NCBI RefSeq assembly: GCF_001544475.1
Contig: NZ_FCNW02000051.1
Coordinates: 1-42,540 of the forward strand
Origin: Caballeronia humi
GTDB lineage: Bacteria > Pseudomonadota > Gammaproteobacteria > Burkholderiales > Burkholderiaceae
Length of the DNA stretch: 42,540 nucleotides
Reading direction: 5' to 3'
Shown here piece after piece: positions 1-8,270 of this stretch (position 1 is its first letter; the number at the start of each line of letters is the position of its first letter). Both the position numbers and the translations under genes were made by a program. The notes under the pieces are model-generated. The model was not told the origin of the DNA. It made no database searches and worked only from the letters and a program-made list of their open reading frames with translations.

Positions 1-702
1 CCGACGGTACTGCTCGAAGCCGGCGCCTTGATCTGCTGCCATCGCTAGGGTCTTTTGTCTCATTCAATATAAACGGCATGCCACCCTGATGCGTTGACCT
101 TTTTCAGCATTGCCCTAAGAACGACAATGAGTGAGAATGCTATCGCATCTCGCTCCGCTTATTTGCTGCACCGAACCGCCTTCAGGATGTGCAGATCCTC
201 GCAGATGTCGGTACGCGCGGAGACGCGCTCCGACTTGCGCCTATGCCGCCTAGAGGCGATCGCAAGCGAAAGGCTTGATCTGAATCAAGGGCGCCAAGGC
301 TCATGTTCGTAGACTCGGATCAAGTCGAACGCCTCACCCCTCCTCGAGCCCATACCGACGACGGCATCGCGCATTACATCATGAAATGCGCGGCGAGTTC
401 GACGCCGAACTGGTCGACCTGGTCGACATGGGCGCGCACTGTCGTCGCGGATCGCGGCAGTTCACGCTCGGCAGCGCCCCGAAAGCTTCCTGCGCCTCAT
501 GCATCGCTTCGACGCGACGGCTACCATGTGCCATTGGTCCATTTGTTCATTCCCACGACACATGCGCTTCAGAAACTAACCTGTTTTCATGTCTGGCTGT
601 CGCCCACCTGCCCCGGACGGCGTTCGGGTAATCGAATCAAAACCATTCATTCACGATCGACAGGAGAAGCAATTAAACCTCGACAGTCAATCGCCTGCAC
701 CA
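1..702. other. Left-edge region without a confident gene
   Basis: I see no recognisable protein family in either strand here. Short open frames exist around 303-600, but their translations are rich in Arg, Ser, Ala and Cys, as expected of GC-rich noncoding DNA. A perfect FNR-type palindrome lies at 275-288. Since the phosphoketolase starts more than 400 bases downstream, the stretch 300-600 may hold the eroded remains of a small gene between the box and phosphoketolase. That is inference; no homology was recognised. Confidence 0.5.
275..288. promoter_or_regulatory. FNR/Anr box (perfect)
   Basis: TTGATCTGAATCAA matches the FNR consensus TTGAT-N4-ATCAA exactly. It is followed on the plus strand by phosphoketolase, although the distance to the ATG (over 400 bases) is longer than usual for a directly activated promoter. 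Confidence 0.8.
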
Positions 703-3078
703 ATGCAAAGCCCCCAAACGCCGCCGCTTTCGCCCGACGAACTGAGCAAGATCGACGCCTATTGGCGAGCCTGCAACTATCTATCGGTGGGCATGATCTA
801 TCTGCGCGCGAATCCGCTGCTGAAAGAGCCGCTCTTGCCGGAGCACATCAAGAGGCGCCTGCTCGACCACTGGGGATCTGACCCCGGCCAGTCGTCCGCT
901 TGGGTGCATCTGAACCGCCTCATCCTGAGAGACGATCTGAACGTGCTCTTCGTGTCCGGACCCGGGCACGGCGCGCCTGCGACGCTCGCCAACTCCTGGC
1001 TGGAGAGTGTTTACTCCGAGGTCTATCCGGACCGCGGCGCCGATGAACGCGGCATGCTCAGGCTCTTTCGCGCATTCTCGTCGCCGGGGGGGATCGGCTC
1101 GCACTGCACGCCCGAGACGCCCGGCTCGATACATGAAGGCGGCGAGCTCGGCTACACCCTTTCGCATGCTTATGGCGCCGCATTCGACAATCCCGGGCTG
1201 ATCGTCGCAACCATGGTGGGCGACGGCGAAGCCGAGACCGGACCGCTCGCCACGTCCTGGCATTCGAACAAGTTCCTTAACCCGGTCACGGACGGCGCGG
1301 TCCTTCCGATCCTCAATCTGAACGGCTACAAGATCGCCAATCCAACGATCCTCGCACGCATCCCGTACGAAGAGCTGGAGGCGCTCTTCATCGGCTATGG
1401 CTACAAGCCCCATTTCGTCGAAGGCTGCGAGCCCGAGGAAATGCATCGGCGAATGGCGACGACGCTTGACGCATGCATCGGAGAGATCCGCGCCATTCAG
1501 CAACATGCCCGCACGCGCAGAGACTCGACGCGTCCCCGCTGGCCGATGATCGTGCTGCGCACGCCGGAGGGCTGGACAGGTCCGAAGGAAGTGGACGGTC
1601 ACAAGGTGCAAGACTTCTGGCGCTCGCACCAGGTGCCAGTATCCGATCCGGTGACCAACCGCGGGAACCTGCGCCTCCTCGAAGCGTGGATGCGCAGCTA
1701 CCGGCCCGAAAAGCTGTTCGACGAAGAGGGTCGGCTAATCGAGGTGCTACGCGAACTCGCGCCGAAGGGCGAGCGGCGCATCAGCGCGAACCCGCACGCG
1801 AATGGCGGCAAGCTGCGCAAGTCGCTCGATTTGCCCGACATCCACGACTTCGCATTCGAATTCAAGGCGCCAGGCACCGTGTACCAGTCGCCGACCGTCG
1901 TGCTCGCCAGGTTCCTCACCGAGGTGATCCGTCGCAACATGAACAACTTCCGGCTCTTCGGCCCGGACGAAACGGCGAGCAACAAGCTCGACGGGGTCTA
2001 TGAGGCGTCAGGCAAGCGCTGGATAGCGCAGACGAACCCGGAGGACAGTGATGGGGGCGCACTTTCGCCCGACGGTCGCGTGATGGAAATGCTGAGCGAG
2101 CACACGCTCGAAGGCTGGTTCGAAGGCTACGTGCTCACCGGGCGTCATGGCCTCTTTGCCACCTACGAGGCGTTTGTCCACGTGATCGACTCAATGTTCA
2201 ATCAGCACGCCAAATGGCTGGAGAAATCAAAGAAGGACCTCGACTGGCGCGCACCGGTGCCGTCGATCAACCTGCTCATCACGTCGCTCGTCTGGCGGCA
2301 GAACAACGGCTTCACCCATCAGGACCCGGGCTTTCTCGATGTCGTCACGAACAAGAGCCCGGACGTCGTGCGCATCTATCTGCCGCCCGATGCGAACTGC
2401 CTCCTGAGCGTGGCGGACCATTGCCTGCGCAGTCGTGACTACGTGAACGTGATTGTCGCGGACAAGCAGCCGCATCTGCAATATCTCAGCATGCGAGAAG
2501 CAATCATCCACTGCACCAAAGGAATCGGCATCTGGGACTGGGCATCGACCGACGCGTGCGCGGAGCCCGACGTCGTGATGGCCTGCGCGGGGGACATCGC
2601 GACGATGGAGTCGCTCGCCGCCGTGCGGATCCTGAAACAACACTTCAAGGACCTCAAAATCCGCTTCGTCAACGTGGTCGACCTGTTTCGTCTCTTGCCG
2701 GATACGGATCATCCTCACGGCCTTTCGCATCGCGACTTCGACTCGATCTTCACGCGCGACAGGCCGGTCATTTTCAACTTCCATTCGTATGGGTCGCTGG
2801 TGCACAAGCTCACCTACAATCGCACGAATCACGAGAATATCCACGTGCACGGCTATCGCGAGAAAGGCAACATCAATACGCCATTTGAGCTTGCCATCAT
2901 CAACGAGGTGGACCGCTACACACTCTCCATCGACGTGATCGACCGCGTACCGCGCTTGGCGGACTCGGGCGCTCATACCAAGAACTGGCTCAAGGAGCAG
3001 ATCATCGAGAGCATCCGGCATGCGCACGAGGAAGGCATCGATTGCGATGAGATCCGCGAGTGGACCTGGGATGATTGA
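703..3078 (+). CDS. xfp: Phosphoketolase (xylulose-5-P/fructose-6-P)
   Basis: Cytosolic thiamine-diphosphate enzyme that splits xylulose-5-phosphate (and/or fructose-6-phosphate) with phosphate to give acetyl-phosphate. The family is shown by the N-terminal DAYWRACNYLSVG block, GPGHG, ETPGSIHEGGELGY, the ThDP-binding GDGEAETGPLATSWHSNKF segment and a C-terminal domain with TNKSPD and LPPDAN motifs. From this ATG the protein is 791 residues, the usual family length, and it is intact. The frame is open back to 589. I chose 703 because family members start 10-20 residues before the LSPDEL segment, but no good ribosome site precedes it; an AGGAG at 662-666 is not well placed for any in-frame start. 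Acetyl-P made here would feed Pta and AckA, encoded (damaged) at 28.7-30.8 kb. Confidence 0.95.
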   Translation: MQSPQTPPLSPDELSKIDAYWRACNYLSVGMIYLRANPLLKEPLLPEHIKRRLLDHWGSDPGQSSAWVHLNRLILRDDLNVLFVSGPGHGAPATLANSWLESVYSEVYPDRGADERGMLRLFRAFSSPGGIGSHCTPETPGSIHEGGELGYTLSHAYGAAFDNPGLIVATMVGDGEAETGPLATSWHSNKFLNPVTDGAVLPILNLNGYKIANPTILARIPYEELEALFIGYGYKPHFVEGCEPEEMHRRMATTLDACIGEIRAIQQHARTRRDSTRPRWPMIVLRTPEGWTGPKEVDGHKVQDFWRSHQVPVSDPVTNRGNLRLLEAWMRSYRPEKLFDEEGRLIEVLRELAPKGERRISANPHANGGKLRKSLDLPDIHDFAFEFKAPGTVYQSPTVVLARFLTEVIRRNMNNFRLFGPDETASNKLDGVYEASGKRWIAQTNPEDSDGGALSPDGRVMEMLSEHTLEGWFEGYVLTGRHGLFATYEAFVHVIDSMFNQHAKWLEKSKKDLDWRAPVPSINLLITSLVWRQNNGFTHQDPGFLDVVTNKSPDVVRIYLPPDANCLLSVADHCLRSRDYVNVIVADKQPHLQYLSMREAIIHCTKGIGIWDWASTDACAEPDVVMACAGDIATMESLAAVRILKQHFKDLKIRFVNVVDLFRLLPDTDHPHGLSHRDFDSIFTRDRPVIFNFHSYGSLVHKLTYNRTNHENIHVHGYREKGNINTPFELAIINEVDRYTLSIDVIDRVPRLADSGAHTKNWLKEQIIESIRHAHEEGIDCDEIREWTWDD

Positions 3079-3309
3079 GGGCCTTGCACCTGGCAGGCAA
3101 ACGCAGGAGAGCTATCCAGAGGCGCAATCCGCAGCGGGTTGCGGCCGATCCGGTCTTCGCGCGTGGCATAGCACGCCGTCGGTTTTGAAGGGTAAGGTGA
3201 CGGAGGGTCGCTGCTCATCCAAAATGAAGGGATAACCGAAGGAGAACATTGCAGTGCTTTGAGTTCCCGCCCTTAAAAGGCTCTTCGAGTTCCGGCCGGG
3301 GCCGCCGCT

Positions 3310-4509
3310 CTAATGCAAGGTGCTCTGCACAACACCGGCCAGCGCACTGAGCACGACGATGGCGAGGGGCGGGACCCTCCACCGCGTCAGCAGGAAGAAA
3401 CCGCAAGCCGCGATAGCGAAGTCAGACTTCGATAGAACTGCGCTGGTCCAGACCGGTGAGTACAGTGCGGTTGCCAGGAGTCCGACGACTGCGGCATTCA
3501 CTCCTGCAAGCAATGCAGTCATCGACGGACGTGCACGCAGTGCTCCCCAGTAGGGTAACGCCGCAAGCACAAGCAGGAGGCCCGGCAGGAAAATGCTCAC
3601 AGTGGCAAGCAGTGCACCAGACCAGTGGTTCGGCGCTTGCATCATCATCCAACCCAGAAATGCAGCAAACGAAAACAAGGGACCCGGGACCGCCTGCGCA
3701 GCACCGTAGCCGGCGAGAAAGTCGTTCGAAGCAACCAGTCCGGCCGCGACAGTCTGCTGCTGCAGAAGCGGCAGCACGACGTGACCACCGCCAAACACCA
3801 TCGCACCCGAGCGATAAAACGCTTCCATGACCTTGACGGCGGGACTTGCATGGAGGCTGGTTAGCAGTGGAAGTCCGAACAACAAGGCACTAAAGAGGAT
3901 CAACGCGATGGCGCCTGCCGTGCGGGAAATACCGGATCCGTGGGTGCCCTGCGACACGCGAACGCTGTTTGATGTTGTCGCTGTTCGACACAACGCGAGT
4001 CCGAGCACGGCCCCGATGCTGATCACGATCAGTTGCGCATAGACAGTGGTCAGAATGCTCAGCACCGCGATGGCGGTGAGGGCGATAGCTGCGCGGCGGT
4101 GATCGGCACAAAGGCGCCGTGCCATATCCCACACTGCCTGAGCGACGACTGCGACGGCGACCAGTTTCAGACCGTGAACAAAGCCGCCGCCAAGCAGCCC
4201 GCCTAGACTCGGGGTGATGGCGGCAAAGCCGATTAACAGCATGACTGAAGGCAGTGTGAACCCGCACCAGGCCGCGAGTCCGCCAAGCCACCCCGCTCGC
4301 AAAAGACCGATCGAGAATCCCACCTGGCTGCTGGCCGGCCCTGGAAGGAACTGACAGAGCCCGACCAACTCGGTGAACGTTTCGTCGTCAAGCCAGCCGC
4401 GCCGTGCAACGAACTCGCGGCGGAAGTAGCCCAGATGTGCAATGGGGCCGCCGAAGCACGTCAGCCCGAGCTTGAGAAATACTGCGAGAACTTCCGCAAC
4501 GTTACCCAT
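3310..4509 (-). CDS. chrA: Chromate transporter ChrA
   Basis: Inner-membrane protein of the CHR family, 399 residues. Members of the long form export chromate and consist of two homologous CHR halves. Here the N-terminal half begins with FLKLGLTCFGGPIAHLGYF and carries the CQFLPGPASSQ motif. The second half starts near residue 200 with FYRSGAMVFGGGHVVLPLL and has GYGAAQAVPGPLFSFAAFLG. Many hydrophobic helices are visible. It lies head-to-head with nothing and convergent to phosphoketolase, downstream of a Usp gene on the same strand (81 bases). No FNR box is visible upstream, so it may be a passenger rather than part of the oxygen regulon. The frame is complete. Confidence 0.93.
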   Translation of the reverse strand: MGNVAEVLAVFLKLGLTCFGGPIAHLGYFRREFVARRGWLDDETFTELVGLCQFLPGPASSQVGFSIGLLRAGWLGGLAAWCGFTLPSVMLLIGFAAITPSLGGLLGGGFVHGLKLVAVAVVAQAVWDMARRLCADHRRAAIALTAIAVLSILTTVYAQLIVISIGAVLGLALCRTATTSNSVRVSQGTHGSGISRTAGAIALILFSALLFGLPLLTSLHASPAVKVMEAFYRSGAMVFGGGHVVLPLLQQQTVAAGLVASNDFLAGYGAAQAVPGPLFSFAAFLGWMMMQAPNHWSGALLATVSIFLPGLLLVLAALPYWGALRARPSMTALLAGVNAAVVGLLATALYSPVWTSAVLSKSDFAIAACGFFLLTRWRVPPLAIVVLSALAGVVQSTLH

Positions 4510-4590
4510 TCGAATCGAGCATGGTAAAAGGGAGATCTGTGCCGTACGTCGTGTGTCACCGCGATCATCACTTTATTGTATACGGGCACC

Positions 4591-5040
4591 CTACTTGCTG
4601 CCGCTGCTCGGCTCCTCATGCATCAGCAGCACGGGGCAGCACGCGATCCGGGTGAGGCCTTCTGCCACGCTGCCAAACGCCATTCTGCGCCACCCCCGTC
4701 GTCCGGTCGTCCCCATCACCACGAGATCTGTTTGATGACTCTGCGCGTAGCGATTCAGGCAATCGGCGATGGTCTCGTGAATGTTATCCGTCTCGACCAA
4801 TTGCACCTCGCACGGGACGACGGCCTGTTGGAGTTTCAGCCGCACGTCCTCGAGCATGCGCAGCCCTTCTTCGCGCAGTTCAGTTCGATGCGTCACTGGA
4901 TAAGAATACGCCGTCGAAGCATCGAGAACGTGCACGACCCGGATTTGTGCCCGCCCGCCACCGGCGATCCGGATCGCTTCGTTCAAAGCGCGTTCAGACG
5001 CTTTGCTGCCATCCATGGGAACCAGAATCCTGCTGTACAT
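4591..5040 (-). CDS. Universal stress protein, single Usp domain
   Basis: A 149-residue protein with one UspA fold: an opening beta strand RILVPMDGS, a central helix-strand region, and the nucleotide-binding C-terminal motif G-2x-G-9x-G-S (GTTGRRGWRRMAFGSVAEGL, near residues 110-129). This motif marks the ATP-binding class. Usp proteins are cytosolic and support survival in growth arrest or anoxia; the exact role here is unknown. It reads toward chrA and is complete. A hairpin at 5151-5176 separates it from the upstream flavodoxin remnant. It is one of three Usp genes in the window, and the only one without a recognisable FNR box close by or in the same leader. Confidence 0.92.
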   Translation of the reverse strand: MYSRILVPMDGSKASERALNEAIRIAGGGRAQIRVVHVLDASTAYSYPVTHRTELREEGLRMLEDVRLKLQQAVVPCEVQLVETDNIHETIADCLNRYAQSHQTDLVVMGTTGRRGWRRMAFGSVAEGLTRIACCPVLLMHEEPSSGSK

Positions 5041-5150
5041 GATGTAATCCCTCGTCGAGGTGTGCCGTGTCGCGTCCCGCCAGTCGGCGAATGAAGTCCG
5101 CTGCGTGCGTCGGCATCAGCGCGGCCTCAACGCAGAGAATGCAGAAGTAG

Positions 5151-5176
5151 CCCCAACCCGCCGTCTGCGGTTGGGG
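5151..5176. terminator. Hairpin, possible terminator
   Basis: CCCCAACC and GGTTGGGG form a perfect 8-bp stem with a 10-base loop in the gap between the flavodoxin remnant and the downstream Usp gene, both on the minus strand. There is no clear U-run, so the terminator call is tentative. Confidence 0.35.
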
Positions 5177-5192
5177 TAGGTTCCTGTCTCGT

Positions 5193-5661
5193 TCAGACGA
5201 AGAGATTCAACGCACGGCTTTCCTCGCCTTGCGGTGCGTTTCTTTGACTAATCGCACAGCGCGCGACGGGCTGCTTGGCCGCCAGTTCGCACAGTTCCTT
5301 GAGCGCGGATTCGCTACCGCGACCGGCGAGCGTGCAGAAAAATGCGACGCGCGGCAGCCGGCGCCGGTGCGTCGCGAGCCACGCGCGCACCGGCGCGCAC
5401 CGGCGCGCTCACTCTGCCCGCCCAGACCGACGTGCCGATGACGACCATGTGGTGTGCCGACAAATCATGTCGCATCGGCTCGATCGATGCGGACCGCCCC
5501 ATCACCGAGTCGAGGACGCACCGCAGGGTCCCCAGCGTCCCCGACCGGTCGCTCCGATCGATGATTTCCTCGACATCCGCGTGCAGGGTCGTCGCCAGTG
5601 CGGCGGCAACCCTGCGCGTCGCTCCGGTGCGTGAAAAATAGACGATCAATACTCTCGACAC
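5193..5661 (-). pseudogene. Flavodoxin-like protein, frameshifted by 10-bp duplication
   Basis: The N-terminus reads VSRVLIVYFSRTGATRRVA, the classic flavodoxin opening with the FMN-phosphate loop S-R-T-G-x-T. Further on is VVIGTSVWAGRVSAPVRAW, the second flavin loop of flavodoxin/NAD(P)H-quinone-type proteins. I take the GTG at 5661 as start because GGGAG precedes it. The reading frame breaks at 5383-5408, where a 10-bp unit (GCGCGCACCG) is present twice in tandem. Removing one copy restores one continuous 152-residue frame through VRAWLATHRR to the stop at 5193. With both copies the product changes frame after about residue 87. A slipped-strand event is therefore the direct cause. Function if restored: small electron carrier or quinone reductase, unproven. 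Confidence 0.75.
5383..5408. repeat. 10-bp tandem duplication breaking the flavodoxin gene
   Basis: Unit GCGCGCACCG occupies 5383-5392 and 5393-5402, followed by a partial third GCGCGC. The extra 10 bp shifts the minus-strand frame; deleting one unit restores it. Confidence 0.85.
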
Positions 5662-5710
5662 GACTGCTCCCGCTGATCCTCTCAATGTCCCGAAACGGCG
5701 CGCCTGCCGG

Positions 5711-5954
5711 CTACACGCCAATGGTTTTCGTCAGCTTCAACCCGACCCAGACCATGCCCTCGCGCAAACCCGCGAGGATCGCGTCGCGCTCGCTATCGAA
5801 GGAAGCGCCCGGAGTGCCTGAAGCGATGTTCGAAGCGAAACCCCTTCGGATCCCGATGCTCCACGCGCAACTCGCACACGTAGCCGCCCGGCACGTCCAG
5901 CGTGTCGGCATGCACGCTCCAGTCCGCGCCGTCGATTTTTCCCGTGAGTGCCAT
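5711..5954 (-). pseudogene. Small hypothetical protein, frameshifted
   Basis: Starting at the ATG at 5954, after an AGGAAGG ribosome site, the frame reads MALTGKIDGADWSVHADTLD, then VPGGYVCELRVEH, and stops early near 5800. The +1 frame then continues ERDAILAGLREGMVWVGLKL to the stop at 5711. The two halves look like one protein of about 80 residues, and the total length (244 bases) is one base more than a multiple of three, consistent with a single-base insertion around 5800-5815. I do not recognise a named family with certainty. The pattern (short acidic protein beside Usp and BON genes) fits the small orphan proteins typical of low-oxygen loci. Confidence 0.55.
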
Positions 5955-5960
5955 GGTCCG

Positions 5961-6236
5961 TCACCTTCCTGATTCGACTTCGAGGTTGTCGGCTACCGCA
6001 TGCACGCTACGCGTGGACCAGGCAGCACCGCGAGCCGTCTCGTGCTCGGCATGCGCGCCGATCGTACCCGTGAGCGTGACCGTGCCGTCGCGCGCGTCGA
6101 CGACGGTGTGGTGCGCTTCCCGCCCGGCATGCCGGCTGAGCGCCTGCCCGATCCTCTCCCCGGTGGCTCCCGCAGCGAAGTCCGGCCGCGCCGTGATCTG
6201 ATTGTCCACCGCCGTCACATCCCGCAAAGCTTTCAT
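5961..6236 (-). CDS. BON-domain protein, N-terminally shortened
   Basis: A 91-residue frame with a strong ribosome site (AGGAGG, 8 bases before the ATG at 6236). Residues from about 25 to 88 are a BON domain (DGTVTLTGTIGAHAEHETAR, then GAAWSTRSVHAVADNLEV), as found in OsmY-like proteins that bind membranes or other proteins. Residues 3-17 (ALRDVTAVDNQITARP) look like the end of a preceding BON repeat. I infer that an internal deletion joined the start codon to the last repeat, since relatives usually carry two or three BON domains. No export signal remains. The remnant of an alcohol dehydrogenase lies just upstream on the same strand, so transcription could come from the box at 6564-6577. Confidence 0.65.
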   Translation of the reverse strand: MKALRDVTAVDNQITARPDFAAGATGERIGQALSRHAGREAHHTVVDARDGTVTLTGTIGAHAEHETARGAAWSTRSVHAVADNLEVESGR

Positions 6237-6279
6237 CGCACTCTCCTCCTGCTTTTCCAACTCTATCCGCACGTCGAAA

Positions 6280-6495
6280 ATGGACCGAGGTGAATCGGCT
6301 TGCCCGTTTCCAGATCACCCATCGAACCACCCTCCGGCTCCCAACCGGGAACATCTCCGTTGAGGATGTCCAGATCGACGCTGCAGACCTTCGTGCACGG
6401 CATCGGACGACCGCGTGTGGGAGGGCCGCGAGTGCCGGCACGGGCCGTTCGTCGAGCAATTTTCGACGGTGACCGTGAAAGGCGCGTGCCTTCAT
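6280..6495 (-). pseudogene. Zinc alcohol dehydrogenase, N-terminal remnant
   Basis: After a GAGGAG ribosome site the frame starts MKARAFHGHRRKLLDERPVP, a typical medium-chain zinc alcohol dehydrogenase N-terminus. It runs to about PHAVVRC, shifts frame near 6400, and continues TKVCSVDLDILNGDVP, which corresponds to the family's T-x-C-G-T-D-L-H-I-L-x-G-D-V-P segment around the catalytic zinc ligand. Nothing recognisable of the remaining roughly 270 residues follows; the sequence runs into the BON gene. It is therefore a stub left by a frameshift and a large deletion. The divergent arrangement with a Usp gene and two FNR boxes between them suggests it was an oxygen-regulated fermentative dehydrogenase. 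Confidence 0.65.
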
Positions 6496-6563
6496 GTCGA
6501 TCTCCTCGAGGATGAAGAGCGCTTAGGCACAGGACCAATCTAGCCCCGCCTGGCCGTCGACGA

Positions 6564-6577
6564 TTGATCTGCGTCAA
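6564..6577. promoter_or_regulatory. FNR/Anr box (alcohol dehydrogenase side)
   Basis: TTGATCTGCGTCAA, one position off the ideal second half-site. It lies about 75 bases before the minus-strand dehydrogenase stub at 6495, the expected distance for an FNR-activated promoter. Confidence 0.75.
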
Positions 6578-6610
6578 GCCGCGCCCTCATGTAGATGTGG
6601 TTCGCCGCGC

Positions 6611-6624
6611 TTGATCTGAATCAA
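6611..6624. promoter_or_regulatory. FNR/Anr box (Usp side)
   Basis: TTGATCTGAATCAA, a perfect consensus, identical to the box at 275-288. Its centre lies about 91 bases before the ATG of the tandem Usp gene at 6709. Confidence 0.85.
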
Positions 6625-6708
6625 CGGCGAAAGGCGGCCCGCTCGTAGAGTCGATGCGAACCGGGCGCGAAAGCGCCCATTATTCCCGTATTCAACAGGA
6701 GAGAAGCG

Positions 6709-7548
6709 ATGAGCTACAAAAGTATCGTTGTCCATCTCGATGCCAGCGACCGCGCACATCCGCGCCTCGAACTCGCCCTGCGCCTCGCGAAGCGTTTCGA
6801 AGCGCATCTGACCGGTCTCTACGCAGTGTTCACACCCGAGGCGCATTCTTTCTACGTGATGGCGGGCACAGCCGAATACTTTGAAGCGCACAACGCGTTG
6901 CGCCTCGAGCGGCGTGGCGCACTCGAGCGGCTCTTCCATGCGGAACTGGCACGCGCGGGCGTGGCCGGAGAATGGATCGAGCCACAATGCCATGCGAATC
7001 TGGCGGTGCCACGCAGCGCCCGTTGCGCGGATCTCGTCATCGCGGGCCAGGACGACCCGAACGACCCGGAGTCGTACATCGGTGAGCACTTTCCCGAAAC
7101 GCTCGTGATGTCCGCAGGCCGACCTGTACTGCTTGTGCCGTACACAGGCTTCTTCCCGTCGGTCGGGGAGCGGGTGATGATCGCCTGGGACGGCGGCCGC
7201 GAGTCGGCCCGCGCCGTGCATGATGCGCTGCCGATTTTGGAGGCCGCAAAGCAGGTGACCTTGGTCACGATCGATGCCGGCAGGGACGAACCGCTCGGCA
7301 CGCGACTTCCGGGCGCGGATATCGCCACGAGCATCGCGCGCCACGGCGTAAAGGTCGAGGTATCGGCGACCGAGTGCGTTGTGGGCGCGTCCGCAGGCGA
7401 ACTGCTGCTATCCCGCGCCGCAGACCTGGGCGCAGATCTCATCGTCATGGGCGGCTACGGCCACGCGCGCTGGCAGGAACTCGTGATGGGCGGTGCGACC
7501 CGCACGATCCTTGGCTCAATGACACTGCCCGTCCTGATGTCGCACTGA
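6709..7548 (+). CDS. Universal stress protein, tandem Usp domains
   Basis: A 279-residue protein made of two Usp folds. Domain 1 (about 1-150) opens with MSYKSIVVHLDASDRAHPRL; domain 2 (about 155-278) opens with GERVMIAWDGGRESARAV and ends with the region DLIVMGGYGHARWQELVMGG followed by ATRTIL, which carries a G-x2-G-x9-G-(A/S)-type nucleotide-binding segment. AGGAG lies 8 bases upstream of the ATG. A perfect FNR box is about 91 bases upstream, so I infer induction at low oxygen. Tandem Usp proteins are abundant in anoxia regulons (FNR, DosR); they support survival rather than a defined reaction. The gene is intact and followed closely by a second, damaged Usp gene. Confidence 0.92.
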   Translation: MSYKSIVVHLDASDRAHPRLELALRLAKRFEAHLTGLYAVFTPEAHSFYVMAGTAEYFEAHNALRLERRGALERLFHAELARAGVAGEWIEPQCHANLAVPRSARCADLVIAGQDDPNDPESYIGEHFPETLVMSAGRPVLLVPYTGFFPSVGERVMIAWDGGRESARAVHDALPILEAAKQVTLVTIDAGRDEPLGTRLPGADIATSIARHGVKVEVSATECVVGASAGELLLSRAADLGADLIVMGGYGHARWQELVMGGATRTILGSMTLPVLMSH

Positions 7549-7582
7549 GCATGTTCAGCCTTTCCCCATGTCGAGCCTTTCC

Positions 7583-8077
7583 ATGTACACACGAATTCTT
7601 GCTCCCATCGATGGCAGCCCGATCGCGAGCCACGCGCTCGACGAGGCGCTGAAAATCGCCCGCTAAAGCGGCGCAGAGCTTCAGCCCCTTTTCGTGATCG
7701 ACTTGCCGCCCGTCAGCGGCGGCGATGCGAGCGCTGCGTTTTATGTCAACACCCGCGATGGATTCGCGCAGGAAAGCGCCGCACTCGACGCCGACGCCTC
7801 GGTGCGCATGCACCAGGCCGGCGTTCGGGGTGGGCCGCGGGTAGTCGAGGTCGAGTTGACTCGTGACGACATCGCGCACCGCATCCTCAAGAGTGCGCAG
7901 GAATTTGGCGCGGACCTCGTGGTGATGGGAACGCACGGGCGGCGGCTCGCGCTTGGCAGCGTCGCCGAGCACTTCCTGCGCATCTCATGCTGCCCGGTTC
8001 TGCTAGTCCCGGCCCCAAAAGGAGAACTGCCGGCCGAAGCAGCGAGCGAAAAGCTCGACCCACAAACGCCTCACTGA
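7583..8077 (+). pseudogene. Universal stress protein with in-frame stop
   Basis: The frame begins MYTRILAPIDGSPIASHALD and reaches TAA at 7664-7666 (codon 28), then continues in the same frame as SGAELQPLFVIDLPP to a normal end at 8077. Family members usually have a polar residue (often Gln) at that position, so a CAA-to-TAA change is the simplest explanation. The C-terminal segment GTHGRRLALGSVAEHFLRIS is a shortened version of the ATP-binding motif, lacking about four residues between the second and last glycines. Both features suggest it is not functional as a full protein. It follows the tandem Usp gene by 34 bases and probably shares its promoter. Confidence 0.85.
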
Positions 8078-8270
8078 GTGACGACGTCGCGAACGACGCC
8101 ATTCCACCATTCGCCGAGCTTTCGACAGTGTCCCTTTACGGTCGTCAATAGCGGGAAGATGACGGCGCCTGTCGGGTCGGCTAGACTGGGACCCATGCGC
8201 CGGGCGAGCGCCGAGGATATGATTCGCCGCGCGCCAGGCGATCCCCATCCCAGTCAGTGAGACAGACCGC

